Of a DNA stretch of 64,000 nucleotides, positions 42,878 through 52,554 are shown in pieces. Each line of letters starts with the position of its first letter. The stretch's first letter is position 1. The DNA comes from Paludisphaera borealis. GTDB lineage: Bacteria; Planctomycetota; Planctomycetia; Isosphaerales; Isosphaeraceae. The translations under genes were made by a program, and so were the position numbers. Under the pieces are notes generated by a model, which was not told where the DNA came from, did no database searches, and saw only the letters and a list, made by a program, of their open reading frames with translations. The stretch is taken from assembly GCF_001956985.1 (NCBI RefSeq), contig NZ_CP019082.1, positions 6,386,001 to 6,450,000 of the forward strand, in the 5' to 3' direction.

Positions 42878-45070
42878 TTAAACCTCGGCCAGGCTGGCGC
42901 GGAACCGGGCGGCGGCGGCTTCGACCGGTTTCCACGAATCGACCGACAGACGGATCGCGACTTCCCAGCGGCCCGATTCGTCGCCCGTGACGTGCCAGTG
43001 GGGCACGACGGCCGACGACTGGTAAACGCCCTCGAACCCCCCCTCGCTCTGGCTCACGGTCTCGATCGGGAAGCACCAGACGCCGCCGGGCTTGGTCCAG
43101 CTCAGGCCGACGGCCAGGTCGAGCCATTCGTCGGCGAGGCTCAGCCCGGCGAGGTGCTGTTGATCGATCCGGGAGTCGAGCATCCCCAACTTGTCGCCCG
43201 CGAGATTCGAATAATAACGGTCGTCGGCGTGCCCGGCCATCCCCGCGAGGTTGATCTCGACGGCGAAATGAAGACACGCGCCGGCCGGCAGCCCTTCCAA
43301 CACGTAGCGGACCTCCAGCGCGGGAGAACTCGCCGCCAGCTCGATCGTCTTGCGGATGCGGATCGAATGGCCGTCGGCCCAGCCCGGACGCTCCATCACG
43401 AGGGCGACGCGGTCGGTCTCGCGGTGGGCTTTCGCCAGGTAGGCGCCGGCCACGAAATCGCCGCGCTCGACGTCGCGCGCGGCGATCAGGTCGTTGAGCG
43501 TCACGTCGAGCGGATAAAAATGATCGACGAACGCCTTGCGCGGATGGCGGTCGTAGACGATCAGGTCGTCGAGGTTGTCTTGCTTGAGAACGACGCGGTC
43601 GTGGATGCTCGCCGCGACGCCCGTGGGATCGGCCGCCCCGCGCGTCCGGATCGTGTCCAGGATCGTCTGATGATACGCCTCGGGACGCCGGTCGAGAGTG
43701 CTGAGGACGTTCACCGCGACCTCGCGCACGTCCAGCTCGTAGACCTGTCCCCCCTGCGCCGGGCGCGCGAAGGCGATCAGCCGATCGTTTTCGAGCCGTA
43801 CTTCCTGGCGGGCGTCGAGGTTGAAATCGCCGACCTCAAGCGCGACGCGCGGGCCGGACTTCCCCTCGGCTTCGTCGAGCGCGTTGTGGCACGAGATCAG
43901 AGCGCGGTAAATCGCGTTCCGGAGGTGGGGAAGGTACAAACCACCGAACGACCCGTGCCAGTACGGACAGTTGCACTGGCCCCGGTACAGCTCGCGGCGG
44001 GCGACGTCGAGGTAGTCGGGATCGGCGTCGGGCCGGGCGGCGAGGGCCGTCAACCGCTTCGAGAGGCCGAGCATGCGCGCGTACATCTCGTCGCTCTCGG
44101 GATAGCGCGCCTTGAAGTTCCGCCAGAAACCGCCCGCCCGGAAGAACGGCTTGATCTGATGCGACTGGTCGTGAGACCGCACCAGCTTGCCGGCCTTCTC
44201 GTACTCGTGATGATCGCCGGGCGGGAGGACCCACTCAGTCATCTCGCGATACGAACCGTCGGGGATGTAGACCTTGCCCAGCGGCAGCGTCGCGTCGACC
44301 GTCCGGCCCAGGGTGGTCGTTTCGAGCCAGTCGCGGTTGCCGACGATCATGTCGCAGAACCGCGTGAGCCAGCCTCGCTTATAAACGTGGTCATACGTCT
44401 CGGGCCACGAGCCGAACTTCTCGCCGTCGTCGGCGCAGACGACCGTCGCCCCCGGCCGGCGCGCGGCCAGGCCGCGGAGGAACTCGTAAGTGGCGTGCGG
44501 CTCCTGGAACGGGATCGTGTAGCGAAGGGTTTCCGATCCCGGAAACACCTTCAGCAAGCGGCCCTCGTCCTCGGTCAAGTAATAGCCGAAGAGGTCGTCG
44601 CCCGAGACGCCCGCGCGCTCGAAATGGAAGTCGTCGAGGATCGTGTACTCGATTCCCGCCTCGGCGATCGCCGAGACCAGGTGCTGCTCCCACACCCGCT
44701 CGGGCATCCACATGCCGCGAACCTTGGCGGTGAACAGCTCCTCCAAATAGGCGGAGAATTCGCGGATCTGCCCCACGCGATCGACGTGGGGGATCATCGT
44801 CATGATCGGCTCGAAGAAGCCGCCGCCCAGGATCTCGACCCGCCCGCACTCGACCAACGCGCGAACCCGCTCGATGTAGTCGGGATGCTGGTCGACCAGC
44901 CATTCGAGCAACGGCCCCGACGTGTGCAGCGCGAACGGGATCTCGGGATACCGCTCGAGAACCTCGATGAACGGCAGGTAGCTGTCGCGGTACGCGGCCT
45001 CGAAGACGCCGTCGAAATTCCCCACGGGCTGATGATTGTGAAGCGCGAGGATCAGGCGCAGATTCGACAT
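42878..45070 (-). CDS. GH57 4-alpha-glucanotransferase / alpha-amylase type (DUF1925/DUF1926)
   Basis: 730 residues. The catalytic pair of the Thermococcus-type glucanotransferase is in place: E124 in GMWMPERVWE (nucleophile) and D214 in VCADDGEKFG (acid/base). HNHQPVGN near residue 12 is the GH57 region I. The C-terminal half has the beta-sandwich DUF1925/DUF1926 domains. Such enzymes transfer or cut alpha-1,4-glucans. It is in the same direction as galT, the second GH57 and glgA, and probably acts on glycogen. Confidence 0.93.
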   Translation of the reverse strand: MSNLRLILALHNHQPVGNFDGVFEAAYRDSYLPFIEVLERYPEIPFALHTSGPLLEWLVDQHPDYIERVRALVECGRVEILGGGFFEPIMTMIPHVDRVGQIREFSAYLEELFTAKVRGMWMPERVWEQHLVSAIAEAGIEYTILDDFHFERAGVSGDDLFGYYLTEDEGRLLKVFPGSETLRYTIPFQEPHATYEFLRGLAARRPGATVVCADDGEKFGSWPETYDHVYKRGWLTRFCDMIVGNRDWLETTTLGRTVDATLPLGKVYIPDGSYREMTEWVLPPGDHHEYEKAGKLVRSHDQSHQIKPFFRAGGFWRNFKARYPESDEMYARMLGLSKRLTALAARPDADPDYLDVARRELYRGQCNCPYWHGSFGGLYLPHLRNAIYRALISCHNALDEAEGKSGPRVALEVGDFNLDARQEVRLENDRLIAFARPAQGGQVYELDVREVAVNVLSTLDRRPEAYHQTILDTIRTRGAADPTGVAASIHDRVVLKQDNLDDLIVYDRHPRKAFVDHFYPLDVTLNDLIAARDVERGDFVAGAYLAKAHRETDRVALVMERPGWADGHSIRIRKTIELAASSPALEVRYVLEGLPAGACLHFAVEINLAGMAGHADDRYYSNLAGDKLGMLDSRIDQQHLAGLSLADEWLDLAVGLSWTKPGGVWCFPIETVSQSEGGFEGVYQSSAVVPHWHVTGDESGRWEVAIRLSVDSWKPVEAAAARFRASLAEV

Positions 45071-45288
45071 GGACGAGCCTCGTGGATGACGACGGAATCC
45101 GGGCGAGCCGACACGCGCCGCGCCTGCGGGGATCGGCGAATTGCAACGATTGAGAAGACGGTTTCGACTGGGCCGCCGGGCGACGGTCGGCCCCTCGGAT
45201 CGACGCGAGAAAGCCAGGCGAGAAGACCGGCTGGAAGGGGCATCACGCGTTCTGCAAGGGCCACGGATCGGCGTCGATCCACTGGCGA

Positions 45289-46368
45289 TCAGGGGACCTT
45301 CGACGCATGCGGCTGGAGACGACTTCCCGGCGCTCGCTCTCGCAACGCGGTGTGCGCATACGAAGGAACCACCTCAACCTCGCGGAGGAAGGCCGCCGCG
45401 TCCTCGGGAGGGACCGGATTGATGTAAAATCCCGACCCCCACTCGAACCCCGCAACCTTCGTCAGCCGGGGAATCACTTCGATATGCCAATGATAGTGCG
45501 GAAGTTCCGAATGGTCAAAGGGAGCCGTGTGGATGATGTAGTTGTACGACGGAGAATCGAGCGCCAGCTCCAGTTTGCCGAGCACCTGGTGCAAGACCTG
45601 GCCCAGATCATCCACCCCGGGCTTGGGGATGTTCTCGAAGTGACTCGCATGCGTCTTGGGGACGATCCAGGTCTCGAACGGGAACCGACTGGCGTACGGA
45701 CAAAAGGCCGTGAAATGGGGGGAGTCCAGGACGATTCGCTTCTCGGCGGAAAGCTCTTGCTGAACCATGTCGCAGTAGATGCAACGGCCGCGGTAGTTGA
45801 AAAACTCCAGGGCGCCGGTCATTTCTTCCCAGACCGAGATCGGCACGATCGGCGTGACGATCAACTGGCTGTGGGTGTGCTCAAGGCTCGCCCCGCCCCC
45901 CTCGCCGACGTTCTTGAACAGCATGCCGTGGACCAGCCGCTTGTCTTTCTTGAGATCGACGAGGCGGTCGCGGTACACCCAGAGGACTTCGCGAAGATTC
46001 TCCTCGGCGAGGGACGAGACGCTGACGTGGTGGCGAGGGCTCTCGATGATGACCTCGTGGGCCCCGACGCCCGCCATCATGTCGTAGATGCCGTCCCCCC
46101 GCTTGTTCAGGTCGCCCTCGATCTTGAGCGCGGGGAAGCGGTTGGGGACGACCCGGATGCGCCATCCCGGCCCGTTCGGCCGCGCCCCGTAGTCGCGGTA
46201 AGCGAGGATTTCGGGAGGGGTCATGTGCTCGTTCCCCTCGCAGAACGGGCAAACCTGGCTCTCCTGGCGCGGAGGGGCTTCGGACTTGAAGTCGTGCGGG
46301 CGCTTGGCCCGCTCATGCGCGATGATGACCCAGCGGCCGACGACCGGATCTTTCCGTAACTCGGGCAT
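45289..46368 (-). CDS. galT: Galactose-1-phosphate uridylyltransferase-like (GalT family)
   Basis: 359 residues. Family features: zinc Cys pair in [12 protein letters not shown], the catalytic region [13 protein letters not shown], and the C-terminal [10 protein letters not shown]. The catalytic motif reads H-T-H where E. coli GalT has H-P-H. In GalT the reaction swaps UMP between UDP-glucose and galactose-1-phosphate. Neither galK nor galE is present, and the flanking genes are glycogen-related, so another sugar nucleotide (UDP- or ADP-glucose) is possible. AAGGCGG ribosome site precedes the ATG. Confidence 0.85.
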   Translation of the reverse strand: MPELRKDPVVGRWVIIAHERAKRPHDFKSEAPPRQESQVCPFCEGNEHMTPPEILAYRDYGARPNGPGWRIRVVPNRFPALKIEGDLNKRGDGIYDMMAGVGAHEVIIESPRHHVSVSSLAEENLREVLWVYRDRLVDLKKDKRLVHGMLFKNVGEGGGASLEHTHSQLIVTPIVPISVWEEMTGALEFFNYRGRCIYCDMVQQELSAEKRIVLDSPHFTAFCPYASRFPFETWIVPKTHASHFENIPKPGVDDLGQVLHQVLGKLELALDSPSYNYIIHTAPFDHSELPHYHWHIEVIPRLTKVAGFEWGSGFYINPVPPEDAAAFLREVEVVPSYAHTALRERAPGSRLQPHASKVP

Positions 46369-46425
46369 GAGCGTCCGCCTTCCTGGTAAGCGTCGGTCGG
46401 GTTCAGAGGTCTGACCGTTCCATCG

Positions 46426-48615
46426 TCAGACCTGCCACATGATCCGTTCGAAGTCGGGGCAGGGGACCGTCAGTTCGAAAACCCCCTCGCGAGGCGCGCG
46501 GTCGACGCTGGCCTCCCCCTTGAGAAGCTCGACGTAAAACCGGATCGCGTCGTCGGGCTGACGACCGAGCCGGTCGAACGGCACGGCAAGCTCGAGAATC
46601 GTATCGGTGGCGACGGAAACCGTCGTGCCGTTGGCGATCTGGCGTCCCGAGTGATTGAGGTACGCGACCGGACGGGGCAGCGAAGGCTGCATCACCACGA
46701 TCTCGCGCTCGGCGGGGTCGACGAAGCCGATCCGCAGCCGGTCGGCCTCGACCAGCCGCTCGGCGGCCGGTCCCCCTTCGGTGTCGATGCGGACCAGGAA
46801 GCGGTCGGCGTCGAAGCCGAACCAGACGCAGTTGAGCAAGCCGCGCGTCACGAGCGTCATCGTGCCGCGATCGTTGCCGCAAACGTACTTCGCGCCGTCG
46901 ATCCACTCGAAGTACGTGGCGCGGCCGTCGACCTTGACGTTCAGGAAGCTCGTCGGCTGATCGTTGACCGGGCGATGGCTGCCGGACTGCGAGATCGGCG
47001 TGAACAACGAGCCCGGAGGGTCGCACGACAGGAGCGCGTAGACGTTGCGGAGATGCTTGCGGAATAGGTGGTCGAACAGGGCGTCCTGGGCGCTCGAATG
47101 GTCGTCGCCGTACCACCAGAACCAGTCGGACCCCTCGGCGATGTAAATCTCTTCCCACGCCCGGGCGAGCAGCGCGGGATCGTGGCGCTCCGACTGCTGC
47201 TCGGCCACGAGAAACCGCCGGGTGTCGTGGAGCGCGTCCCAGCCTCGGTTGTCTTCCGGGTGGCCGATCCAGATGGCGAAGTTGTGGCTGATCCAGCTTC
47301 CGGCGAACAGCCGCTGGAGCGTGTCGGCGGGCGGATGTTCCTTGAGAAAGTCGCTCACCTTGACGGGTTGCACCCGAGAGTCGCGCGCCGCGCCCTGGTA
47401 GAGCGAGCGAAGGAACGACACGCCGCCGTCGGGGAAATACTCCCAGCAGTTCTCGCCGTCGAGGACCACCGGGACGATCGTGGCCGGGTTGTGCCGGCAG
47501 GCGTCGCCGATGGCGTGGAGCTTGCCGAGGAAGTCGGCGGCGGCGACCGGACCGGGACTGCGCTGGTAGTGGAAGCCCACCTGATCGGACATCGAGTGGT
47601 CGCGGAAGACTGCGCCTAGCTCATGCTCGCCCTCGCGGACGTTCCAGGCGCGGTAGAGCAGCTCGGGATGTCGGACGTACCCCCGGCTGTCGCGGCCGAC
47701 CATCCCCCCGGTCGAACATCCGAGGATCTCTTCATCCGTGGCGATCCACTTGATGCCGTGCCGGGCCAGCAGCGGGATCAGGCTCTGGCAGACCGACCCC
47801 TCGCTCGGCCACATGCCGGCCGGCGGCGATCCGAAGCGCCTCGTATGGCTCTCGACCGCGCGCCGGACGTGGACTTCGGCGTCTTCGGGATAGCCTTCGC
47901 GATAGGCGGGCAGGGCGACGTCGGGCATCGCCTCGCGGGCGAGCTTCTTGTCGAGCAGCAAGGGCAGGATCGGGTGATAGTAAGGCGTCGTGGTCAGCTC
48001 GATCTGACCTCGTTCGGCGAGCTTGCGGTGCAGGGGAATCACCTGGGCCAGCAGGTCGCGCTGCTTGTCCAGAAACCACTGCTTGTCATCCTCGGAGTAA
48101 TGCCGCCCCTTGGCCTTGAACTCGCTCAGCTCGGAGTCTTTCTCGAACAAGAGCGGGTGGATCCACGCCAGGTTCGACCAGACCTGGAGGTCGCGAAGAT
48201 CGCGCGGGCGAAACCGCGTGATCGCCGCCTCGGCGGAACTGGACCACGCCGCGCGGAGCATGTACAACTCGTGATACCGCGGGTGCGGGCGGATCATCGA
48301 GTCGGCGAACGCCATGAAGAAATTGTCGAGCAGGTAGACGACGTCTTCGCGTTCCAGGCCGTCGACCGGTTTGCGGGACGCGATCAGATGCGTGTCGGTC
48401 GCCCCGTCGACGTAGCCTTCAAGCTGGCTCAGGAGGCTGGGGACGAGGTTGATCGTGCACTGAAACTCGGGGACTTCTTCGAGATGCAAAGCCATCCCGA
48501 GGTAGTCCTTGGTGGCGTGGAGTCGCACCCAGGGCATCGGGTTTTCGCCGGCGACATCGTCCGGGTAATACGGTTGATGCTGATGCCACATCAAGGCTAA
48601 CGAGACGCGAGCCAT
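46426..48615 (-). CDS. GH57 alpha-amylase/alpha-glucan enzyme (COG1449 type)
   Basis: 729 residues from the ATG at 48613-48615 (MARVSLALMWHQHQPYY). The HQHQPYY region I, E272 in GMWPSEGSVCQ and D386 in VVLDGENCWEYF are the expected catalytic residues. The C-terminal part (DDAIRFYVELLKGEA, VELTV-like) is a beta-rich domain. This branch has amylase, amylopullulanase or mannosidase members; the glycogen locus favours an alpha-glucan. 107 bp separate it from glgA upstream, 57 bp from galT downstream. Confidence 0.92.
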   Translation of the reverse strand: MARVSLALMWHQHQPYYPDDVAGENPMPWVRLHATKDYLGMALHLEEVPEFQCTINLVPSLLSQLEGYVDGATDTHLIASRKPVDGLEREDVVYLLDNFFMAFADSMIRPHPRYHELYMLRAAWSSSAEAAITRFRPRDLRDLQVWSNLAWIHPLLFEKDSELSEFKAKGRHYSEDDKQWFLDKQRDLLAQVIPLHRKLAERGQIELTTTPYYHPILPLLLDKKLAREAMPDVALPAYREGYPEDAEVHVRRAVESHTRRFGSPPAGMWPSEGSVCQSLIPLLARHGIKWIATDEEILGCSTGGMVGRDSRGYVRHPELLYRAWNVREGEHELGAVFRDHSMSDQVGFHYQRSPGPVAAADFLGKLHAIGDACRHNPATIVPVVLDGENCWEYFPDGGVSFLRSLYQGAARDSRVQPVKVSDFLKEHPPADTLQRLFAGSWISHNFAIWIGHPEDNRGWDALHDTRRFLVAEQQSERHDPALLARAWEEIYIAEGSDWFWWYGDDHSSAQDALFDHLFRKHLRNVYALLSCDPPGSLFTPISQSGSHRPVNDQPTSFLNVKVDGRATYFEWIDGAKYVCGNDRGTMTLVTRGLLNCVWFGFDADRFLVRIDTEGGPAAERLVEADRLRIGFVDPAEREIVVMQPSLPRPVAYLNHSGRQIANGTTVSVATDTILELAVPFDRLGRQPDDAIRFYVELLKGEASVDRAPREGVFELTVPCPDFERIMWQV

Positions 48616-48722
48616 TCCATAGCCCTTCCCGAAAGAACCTCGCGACGCCCATCCCGGTCGCAATCCGCCACTCGAATCAAGTTCGGAAGATCAGGCGGCC
48701 AACTTAAGACGAACTCGGCCCG

Positions 48723-50234
48723 TCAGGCGACGGCGGCGGCTTTGACGGAGCTCTGCGAAGCGTCGGGATGCAGCCGTTGCTGGATCTCGTCGTAGATCTC
48801 GACGTACTCCCGCGCGCTGTGCGACCACGACCAGTCCGACTCCATGCCCCGCCGGACGAGTTGCCGCCAAGTCGGCGGATCGGTCCAGGTGCTCAGGACA
48901 CGGTTGAGGGTCGCCCAGAGCGACGAGGCGGTGGGCTCATTGAAGACGAATCCCGTGGCTCGTCCATCCGCGAAGGTCTCCGGATTCAGATCGACGACCG
49001 TGTCGACCAGCCCGCCCGTGGCGTGCACCACGGGGACCGTCCCATGCGCAAGGCTGTAAAGCTGGTTCAGCCCGCAGGGCTCGAAGAGGCTCGGCATCAG
49101 GAAGACGTCGGCCCCGGCCTCGATCTGGTGCGCCAGCTCGTCGGAAAAACCGAGATAGGCCCACACCTTGTCCGGATACCGGTTGGCCAGGCCTTCAAGG
49201 AGTTGATGGTACTTCGGATGTCCCGTTCCCAGGACGATCAACTGCACGTCATGTTCTAGAAAGCGATCGGCGGTCTCGGCCAGCAGATCCCACCCCTTCT
49301 GGGGGTCGAGCCGGCCGATCTGGGCGAAGAGGGGGACGTCGGGACGGACCGGCAACCCCGCGCGGTTCTGCAACCAAGCCTTATTAACAGCCTTGCCGTG
49401 CTCCACCGTTTCAAGGTCGTACGGCGCGGCGAGCATCGGTTCGTGACGCGGGGTCCACGCCTGGACGTCGATGCCGTTGACGATCCCTCGAAGATCGCCG
49501 CGGCGCTCGCGGAGCAGGCCGTCGAGCCCGGCACCCTGCCTCGGCGTCTGGATCTCGCGGGCGTAGGTCGGGCTGACCGTCGAGAGCTTGTCGGCGAAGA
49601 CCAGGCCGGCCTTCATGAAGCTGAGATGGCCATGGAATTCCAGCGCCCGATGATGGAAAAGGCTCCAGTCGAGACCCGTGATCGGCATGTCCCAATGCCA
49701 GAACAGCCCCTGGTAGGCGAGGTTGTGGATCGTCAGCAGCGTGCCGGCCGACGCCAGCTCCGGATAGCGCCGGTAGAGCGTCTTGAGGTAGACGGGGATC
49801 AGGCCGGTCTGCCAGTCGTTGCAGTGGAAGACGTCGGGCCGAAGTCCCAACGCGAGCACGGCTTCAAGCACCGCGCGCTGGAAGAAGACGAACCGCTCGC
49901 AGTTGTCGCCGAAGTCCTTGCCGAGATGCTGGTACAGCCCCTCGCGATCGAAGTAGCTAGGCTGATCGATCAGGTAGACTGGAACGTTCGACCCCGGCAG
50001 CCGGCTCTCGTAGACATGCCCCTCGACCACCTGCGACCCGACCGGGATCTGAAGGGTCAGGCCGGTCCCGACAAGGTCCGGCTTGGCGTCCCAGACTCGC
50101 CGATAGCACGGGAGGAAGAGGGACGTCTGGTGCCCGAGCGCGGCGACCGCTCGGGGCAGGGCGCCCGCCACGTCGGCCAGCCCTCCGGTCTTGGCGAAGG
50201 GCACTCCCTCTGAAGCGAGGAACACGATATTCAC
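48723..50234 (-). CDS. glgA: Glycogen (starch) synthase, GT5
   Basis: 503 residues from a GTG at 50232-50234. Adds glucose from ADP-glucose (or UDP-glucose) to an alpha-1,4-glucan. N-terminal motif FAKTGGLADVAGALPRAVAA holds the Lys-x-Gly-Gly site; HCNDWQTGLIPVYLK and the C-terminal FLMPSLFEPCGLNQLYSLAH with the Glu of the E-x7-E motif are clear. It is the first gene of the glucan locus in this window; glgB and glgC are not seen. Confidence 0.97.
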   Translation of the reverse strand: MNIVFLASEGVPFAKTGGLADVAGALPRAVAALGHQTSLFLPCYRRVWDAKPDLVGTGLTLQIPVGSQVVEGHVYESRLPGSNVPVYLIDQPSYFDREGLYQHLGKDFGDNCERFVFFQRAVLEAVLALGLRPDVFHCNDWQTGLIPVYLKTLYRRYPELASAGTLLTIHNLAYQGLFWHWDMPITGLDWSLFHHRALEFHGHLSFMKAGLVFADKLSTVSPTYAREIQTPRQGAGLDGLLRERRGDLRGIVNGIDVQAWTPRHEPMLAAPYDLETVEHGKAVNKAWLQNRAGLPVRPDVPLFAQIGRLDPQKGWDLLAETADRFLEHDVQLIVLGTGHPKYHQLLEGLANRYPDKVWAYLGFSDELAHQIEAGADVFLMPSLFEPCGLNQLYSLAHGTVPVVHATGGLVDTVVDLNPETFADGRATGFVFNEPTASSLWATLNRVLSTWTDPPTWRQLVRRGMESDWSWSHSAREYVEIYDEIQQRLHPDASQSSVKAAAVA

Positions 50235-50502
50235 GACGAGCCGCCCCCAAGAATTCTCGGACGTTCACGTCGACCTGCGCCGGCCGCTCCCGATCATGGT
50301 CCGGGAGGCTTCCCGAAACGATCAATGAGCCCGACCACCGCGGCGAGCGTGCGACGAAAGATCCAGCCGGAACTTACGGAAACCGCCCTGGGTATGGGAC
50401 AACGCCGACGCGCAATCTTCCATACACTCTAGAGCGGCCTCCCAATCCCTACAAGAACACATCGACCGGACGCCGCGATCGGATTGAGGGACTTCGTCGA
50501 GA

Positions 50503-51195
50503 CTACCGGTGCTGGGCGAACGCCGAAGCTTGGGGAACAAAGTCCAGCGAGCCCAGCCGGCGGACCGCTTCGGAATGGCCGCGATCGACCTGCTCACCGG
50601 TCCATTGCACCATGCGGGCGGGGAAATCCTGGCTCTTGCCCCAGTCACTGAGCGACTTCAGCAGCTCGCAGCCGAGCTTCTCGTCTCGTTCCTTCACCCA
50701 GGCGAACAGGGCCTTGCCGGTCTTCGGCGGCGTGCCGTTGACCACCTCCATCGCCGGCCTGGAGGGCGTGAGCGCCGGTTGCGGCTGCACGGCGTCGCTT
50801 GGCCGACGGGCGAGGGCTTCGCGGATCGAGGGAGGGACGCCGTCGCCGTAGAGATACCGGCCGACGCCGAACTTCACCGCCGCGCGCTTGAAGGCGTCGG
50901 AGAAGCCGCTTTTTTCAAAGTCGCTGGTGTCAAGCGTGGTGGTGAAGCCGCCGGCGTCGCACTTGGTCAGCGTGGTTCCGTCGGGCAGCCGCACGGTCAG
51001 CCGGCAGACGATCGCGTTCTCGATCGGCGTGTAGTCGTCCCACCAATTCACCGGCCCGAGCACCTCGTCGAGCCGATTCATCACCATGCGGGCCGTGATG
51101 TACTGAAAGTCGCGGCCGTTCTGGGACCGCGTACGGACCTCGTCGGTCGAGAACGGAGCGGCGAGGGCGGCGAAGATCTCGATGTGCTGAGACAT
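50503..51195 (-). CDS. Rad52/22 family DNA annealing protein (DdrA-like)
   Basis: 230 residues. The Rad52/Rad22 core is seen in residues 10-130: MVMNRLDEVLGPVNWWDDYT, CRLTVRLPDGTTLTKCDAGG and FSDAFKRAAVKFGVGRYLYG. Such proteins anneal complementary single strands or protect DNA ends; Deinococcus DdrA is in this group, and many phages carry relatives. The C-terminal third (KTGKALFAWVKERDEKLGCE) is not in the core family. No recombination genes are adjacent. Bacterial chromosomal or phage origin is open. Confidence 0.85.
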   Translation of the reverse strand: MSQHIEIFAALAAPFSTDEVRTRSQNGRDFQYITARMVMNRLDEVLGPVNWWDDYTPIENAIVCRLTVRLPDGTTLTKCDAGGFTTTLDTSDFEKSGFSDAFKRAAVKFGVGRYLYGDGVPPSIREALARRPSDAVQPQPALTPSRPAMEVVNGTPPKTGKALFAWVKERDEKLGCELLKSLSDWGKSQDFPARMVQWTGEQVDRGHSEAVRRLGSLDFVPQASAFAQHR

Positions 51196-51348
51196 GGCGG
51201 CCGTCTCTTTCCTGCAAGGCGGGAAGCACGCGCCTGACGAGTACCCGAGTCCTACCGGGCAAGTAGCGAATTGATCCTTTTCAGCTCCAGCGTCATCTTC
51301 CCTACAATCATTATATACGGATCACCTGTACAGGCCATGGGTGACTCG

Positions 51349-51400
51349 AAAAAAAGACGCCCGCCGGCGCGAGGTCGAGAACCAGCGCGCGGGCGGACGT
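51349..51400 (-). terminator. Intrinsic terminator of the membrane protein pair
   Basis: On the minus strand GTCCGCCCGCGCGC pairs with GCGCCGGCGGGCGTC around a loop, then T7 (plus-strand A7 at 51349-51355). It starts about 30 bp after the stop of the gene at 51429 and fits a Rho-independent terminator for the gene pair 51429-52554. Confidence 0.75.
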
Positions 51401-51428
51401 TCTTGAGGATGGAGTCGGGTCGGGGATT

Positions 51429-51728
51429 TCAGGCGGTCGACGGCGAGAGCGGCGTCGGCGTGACATCCACGAGATGCGAGGCCAGGCTGACGGCGGTCGG
51501 CCGTTGGTCGGCGGCGGCGACCTTGACTTTGAACTCGTATCGCCCCAGCAGCAGGATCAACAGCAGGCAGCCGATCAGGATGGCGGCCAGCGAGATTCCC
51601 AGGAGCGCGACGTAAATGTCGCTCTTGGGAGCCTGGACGAGCACGCCTCGCTGTCGAGCCGGGGTCGACGAGCGGCTGGCGGACGAGGTGCTCGCCTTAG
51701 AGGCGCGGCTTGATCGTAGACGAGACAA
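51429..51728 (-). CDS. Small single-TM protein, coupled to the coiled-coil gene
   Basis: 99 residues from a TTG at 51726-51728 with AGGAGG six bases upstream. The start lies within the last 32 bp of the preceding gene, indicating translational coupling. The N-terminus is Ser/Arg-rich, then one helix near residues 38-62 (DIYVALLGISLAAILIGCLL) followed by VAAADQRPTAVSLASHL. No known family. Probably a partner of the coiled-coil protein. Confidence 0.7.
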   Translation of the reverse strand: MSRLRSSRASKASTSSASRSSTPARQRGVLVQAPKSDIYVALLGISLAAILIGCLLLILLLGRYEFKVKVAAADQRPTAVSLASHLVDVTPTPLSPSTA

Positions 51729-52554
51729 TGTCGCCCTCCTGTATCTTCTTGCCTTGGTAAGTGGTGCCCTTGACCTGAAGGACCGACTGGTTGGGATCGA
51801 CCGACAAGACCTCGGCCTTGCCGATGTACTCCGGACGGGGCGAGGTCCGGAACAGGTATAACTCGTGGCCGGGGACCAGGCCGTCGTTCGAGCCGATCGT
51901 CGCCTCGAACTTCCGGTTGGTCGCTTCCACGCGCTTGACTTCGCCGACGACCGGGGGAGGGCTCTCGATCCCCTTGATCTGGCTGATGTCGTCGGACAGC
52001 CCCTGGGAGCGGAGGTACGTCGAGAACTTGGCGACCCGCTCGCGGAGGTCGGTGTTGTTCTTGGTGGCCGTTTCCATCGCGCGTTCCAGCTCGCGGATCT
52101 TGTCGTTCAACTCGGCCGTGTGCAGCTTGAACTCGTTGCCCTGTTTCTCGACGAGGGATTTCTGATCGCGGAGCTGGAGCGTCTCTTTCCGTCGCGCCTC
52201 GGCCTCTTCCAGGGCGGCCTTCGCGGTTTGCTGCGCGTCGGCAACCTGGGATTTGGCGGTCGTCGCCTGATTTACGGCCAGGGCGTTGGCGTCCTCAATC
52301 GCCTTGATCCGGTCGAGATGCTGCTTGGTCTTGGCCTCATAGCTCGCATTGGCCGCCTCCAGATCTTTCTGGGCGGCTTCGGTCTTTGCCGTCTGCTCCT
52401 TGAGCTTGACGGTGACGTCGTTGACCTTTTTGCGCTCGGCTTCGGTCGCGGTCTTCCAGTTCTTCGAGGTCGTGAAGACCACGGTCGAAATGGCGCTCAA
52501 AATGAGCGAAAAGGCCATGATGAAGAGGACGAGAATCTTTCCGACGGTAGTCAT
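51697..52554 (-). CDS. Membrane-anchored coiled-coil protein
   Basis: 285 residues. A membrane helix at residues 6-26 (KILVLFIMAFSLILSAISTV) is followed by a long coiled coil to about 170, with heptad-like Ala/Glu/Lys runs (KLKEQTAKTEAAQKDLEAAN). The C-terminal 90 residues are a beta-rich domain (EVKRVEATNRKFEATIGSND, LFRTSPRPEYIGKAEVLSV). Planctomycete-type envelope protein of unknown role. The gene overlaps the next one and ends before the shared terminator at 51349. Confidence 0.75.
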   Translation of the reverse strand: MTTVGKILVLFIMAFSLILSAISTVVFTTSKNWKTATEAERKKVNDVTVKLKEQTAKTEAAQKDLEAANASYEAKTKQHLDRIKAIEDANALAVNQATTAKSQVADAQQTAKAALEEAEARRKETLQLRDQKSLVEKQGNEFKLHTAELNDKIRELERAMETATKNNTDLRERVAKFSTYLRSQGLSDDISQIKGIESPPPVVGEVKRVEATNRKFEATIGSNDGLVPGHELYLFRTSPRPEYIGKAEVLSVDPNQSVLQVKGTTYQGKKIQEGDIVSSTIKPRL

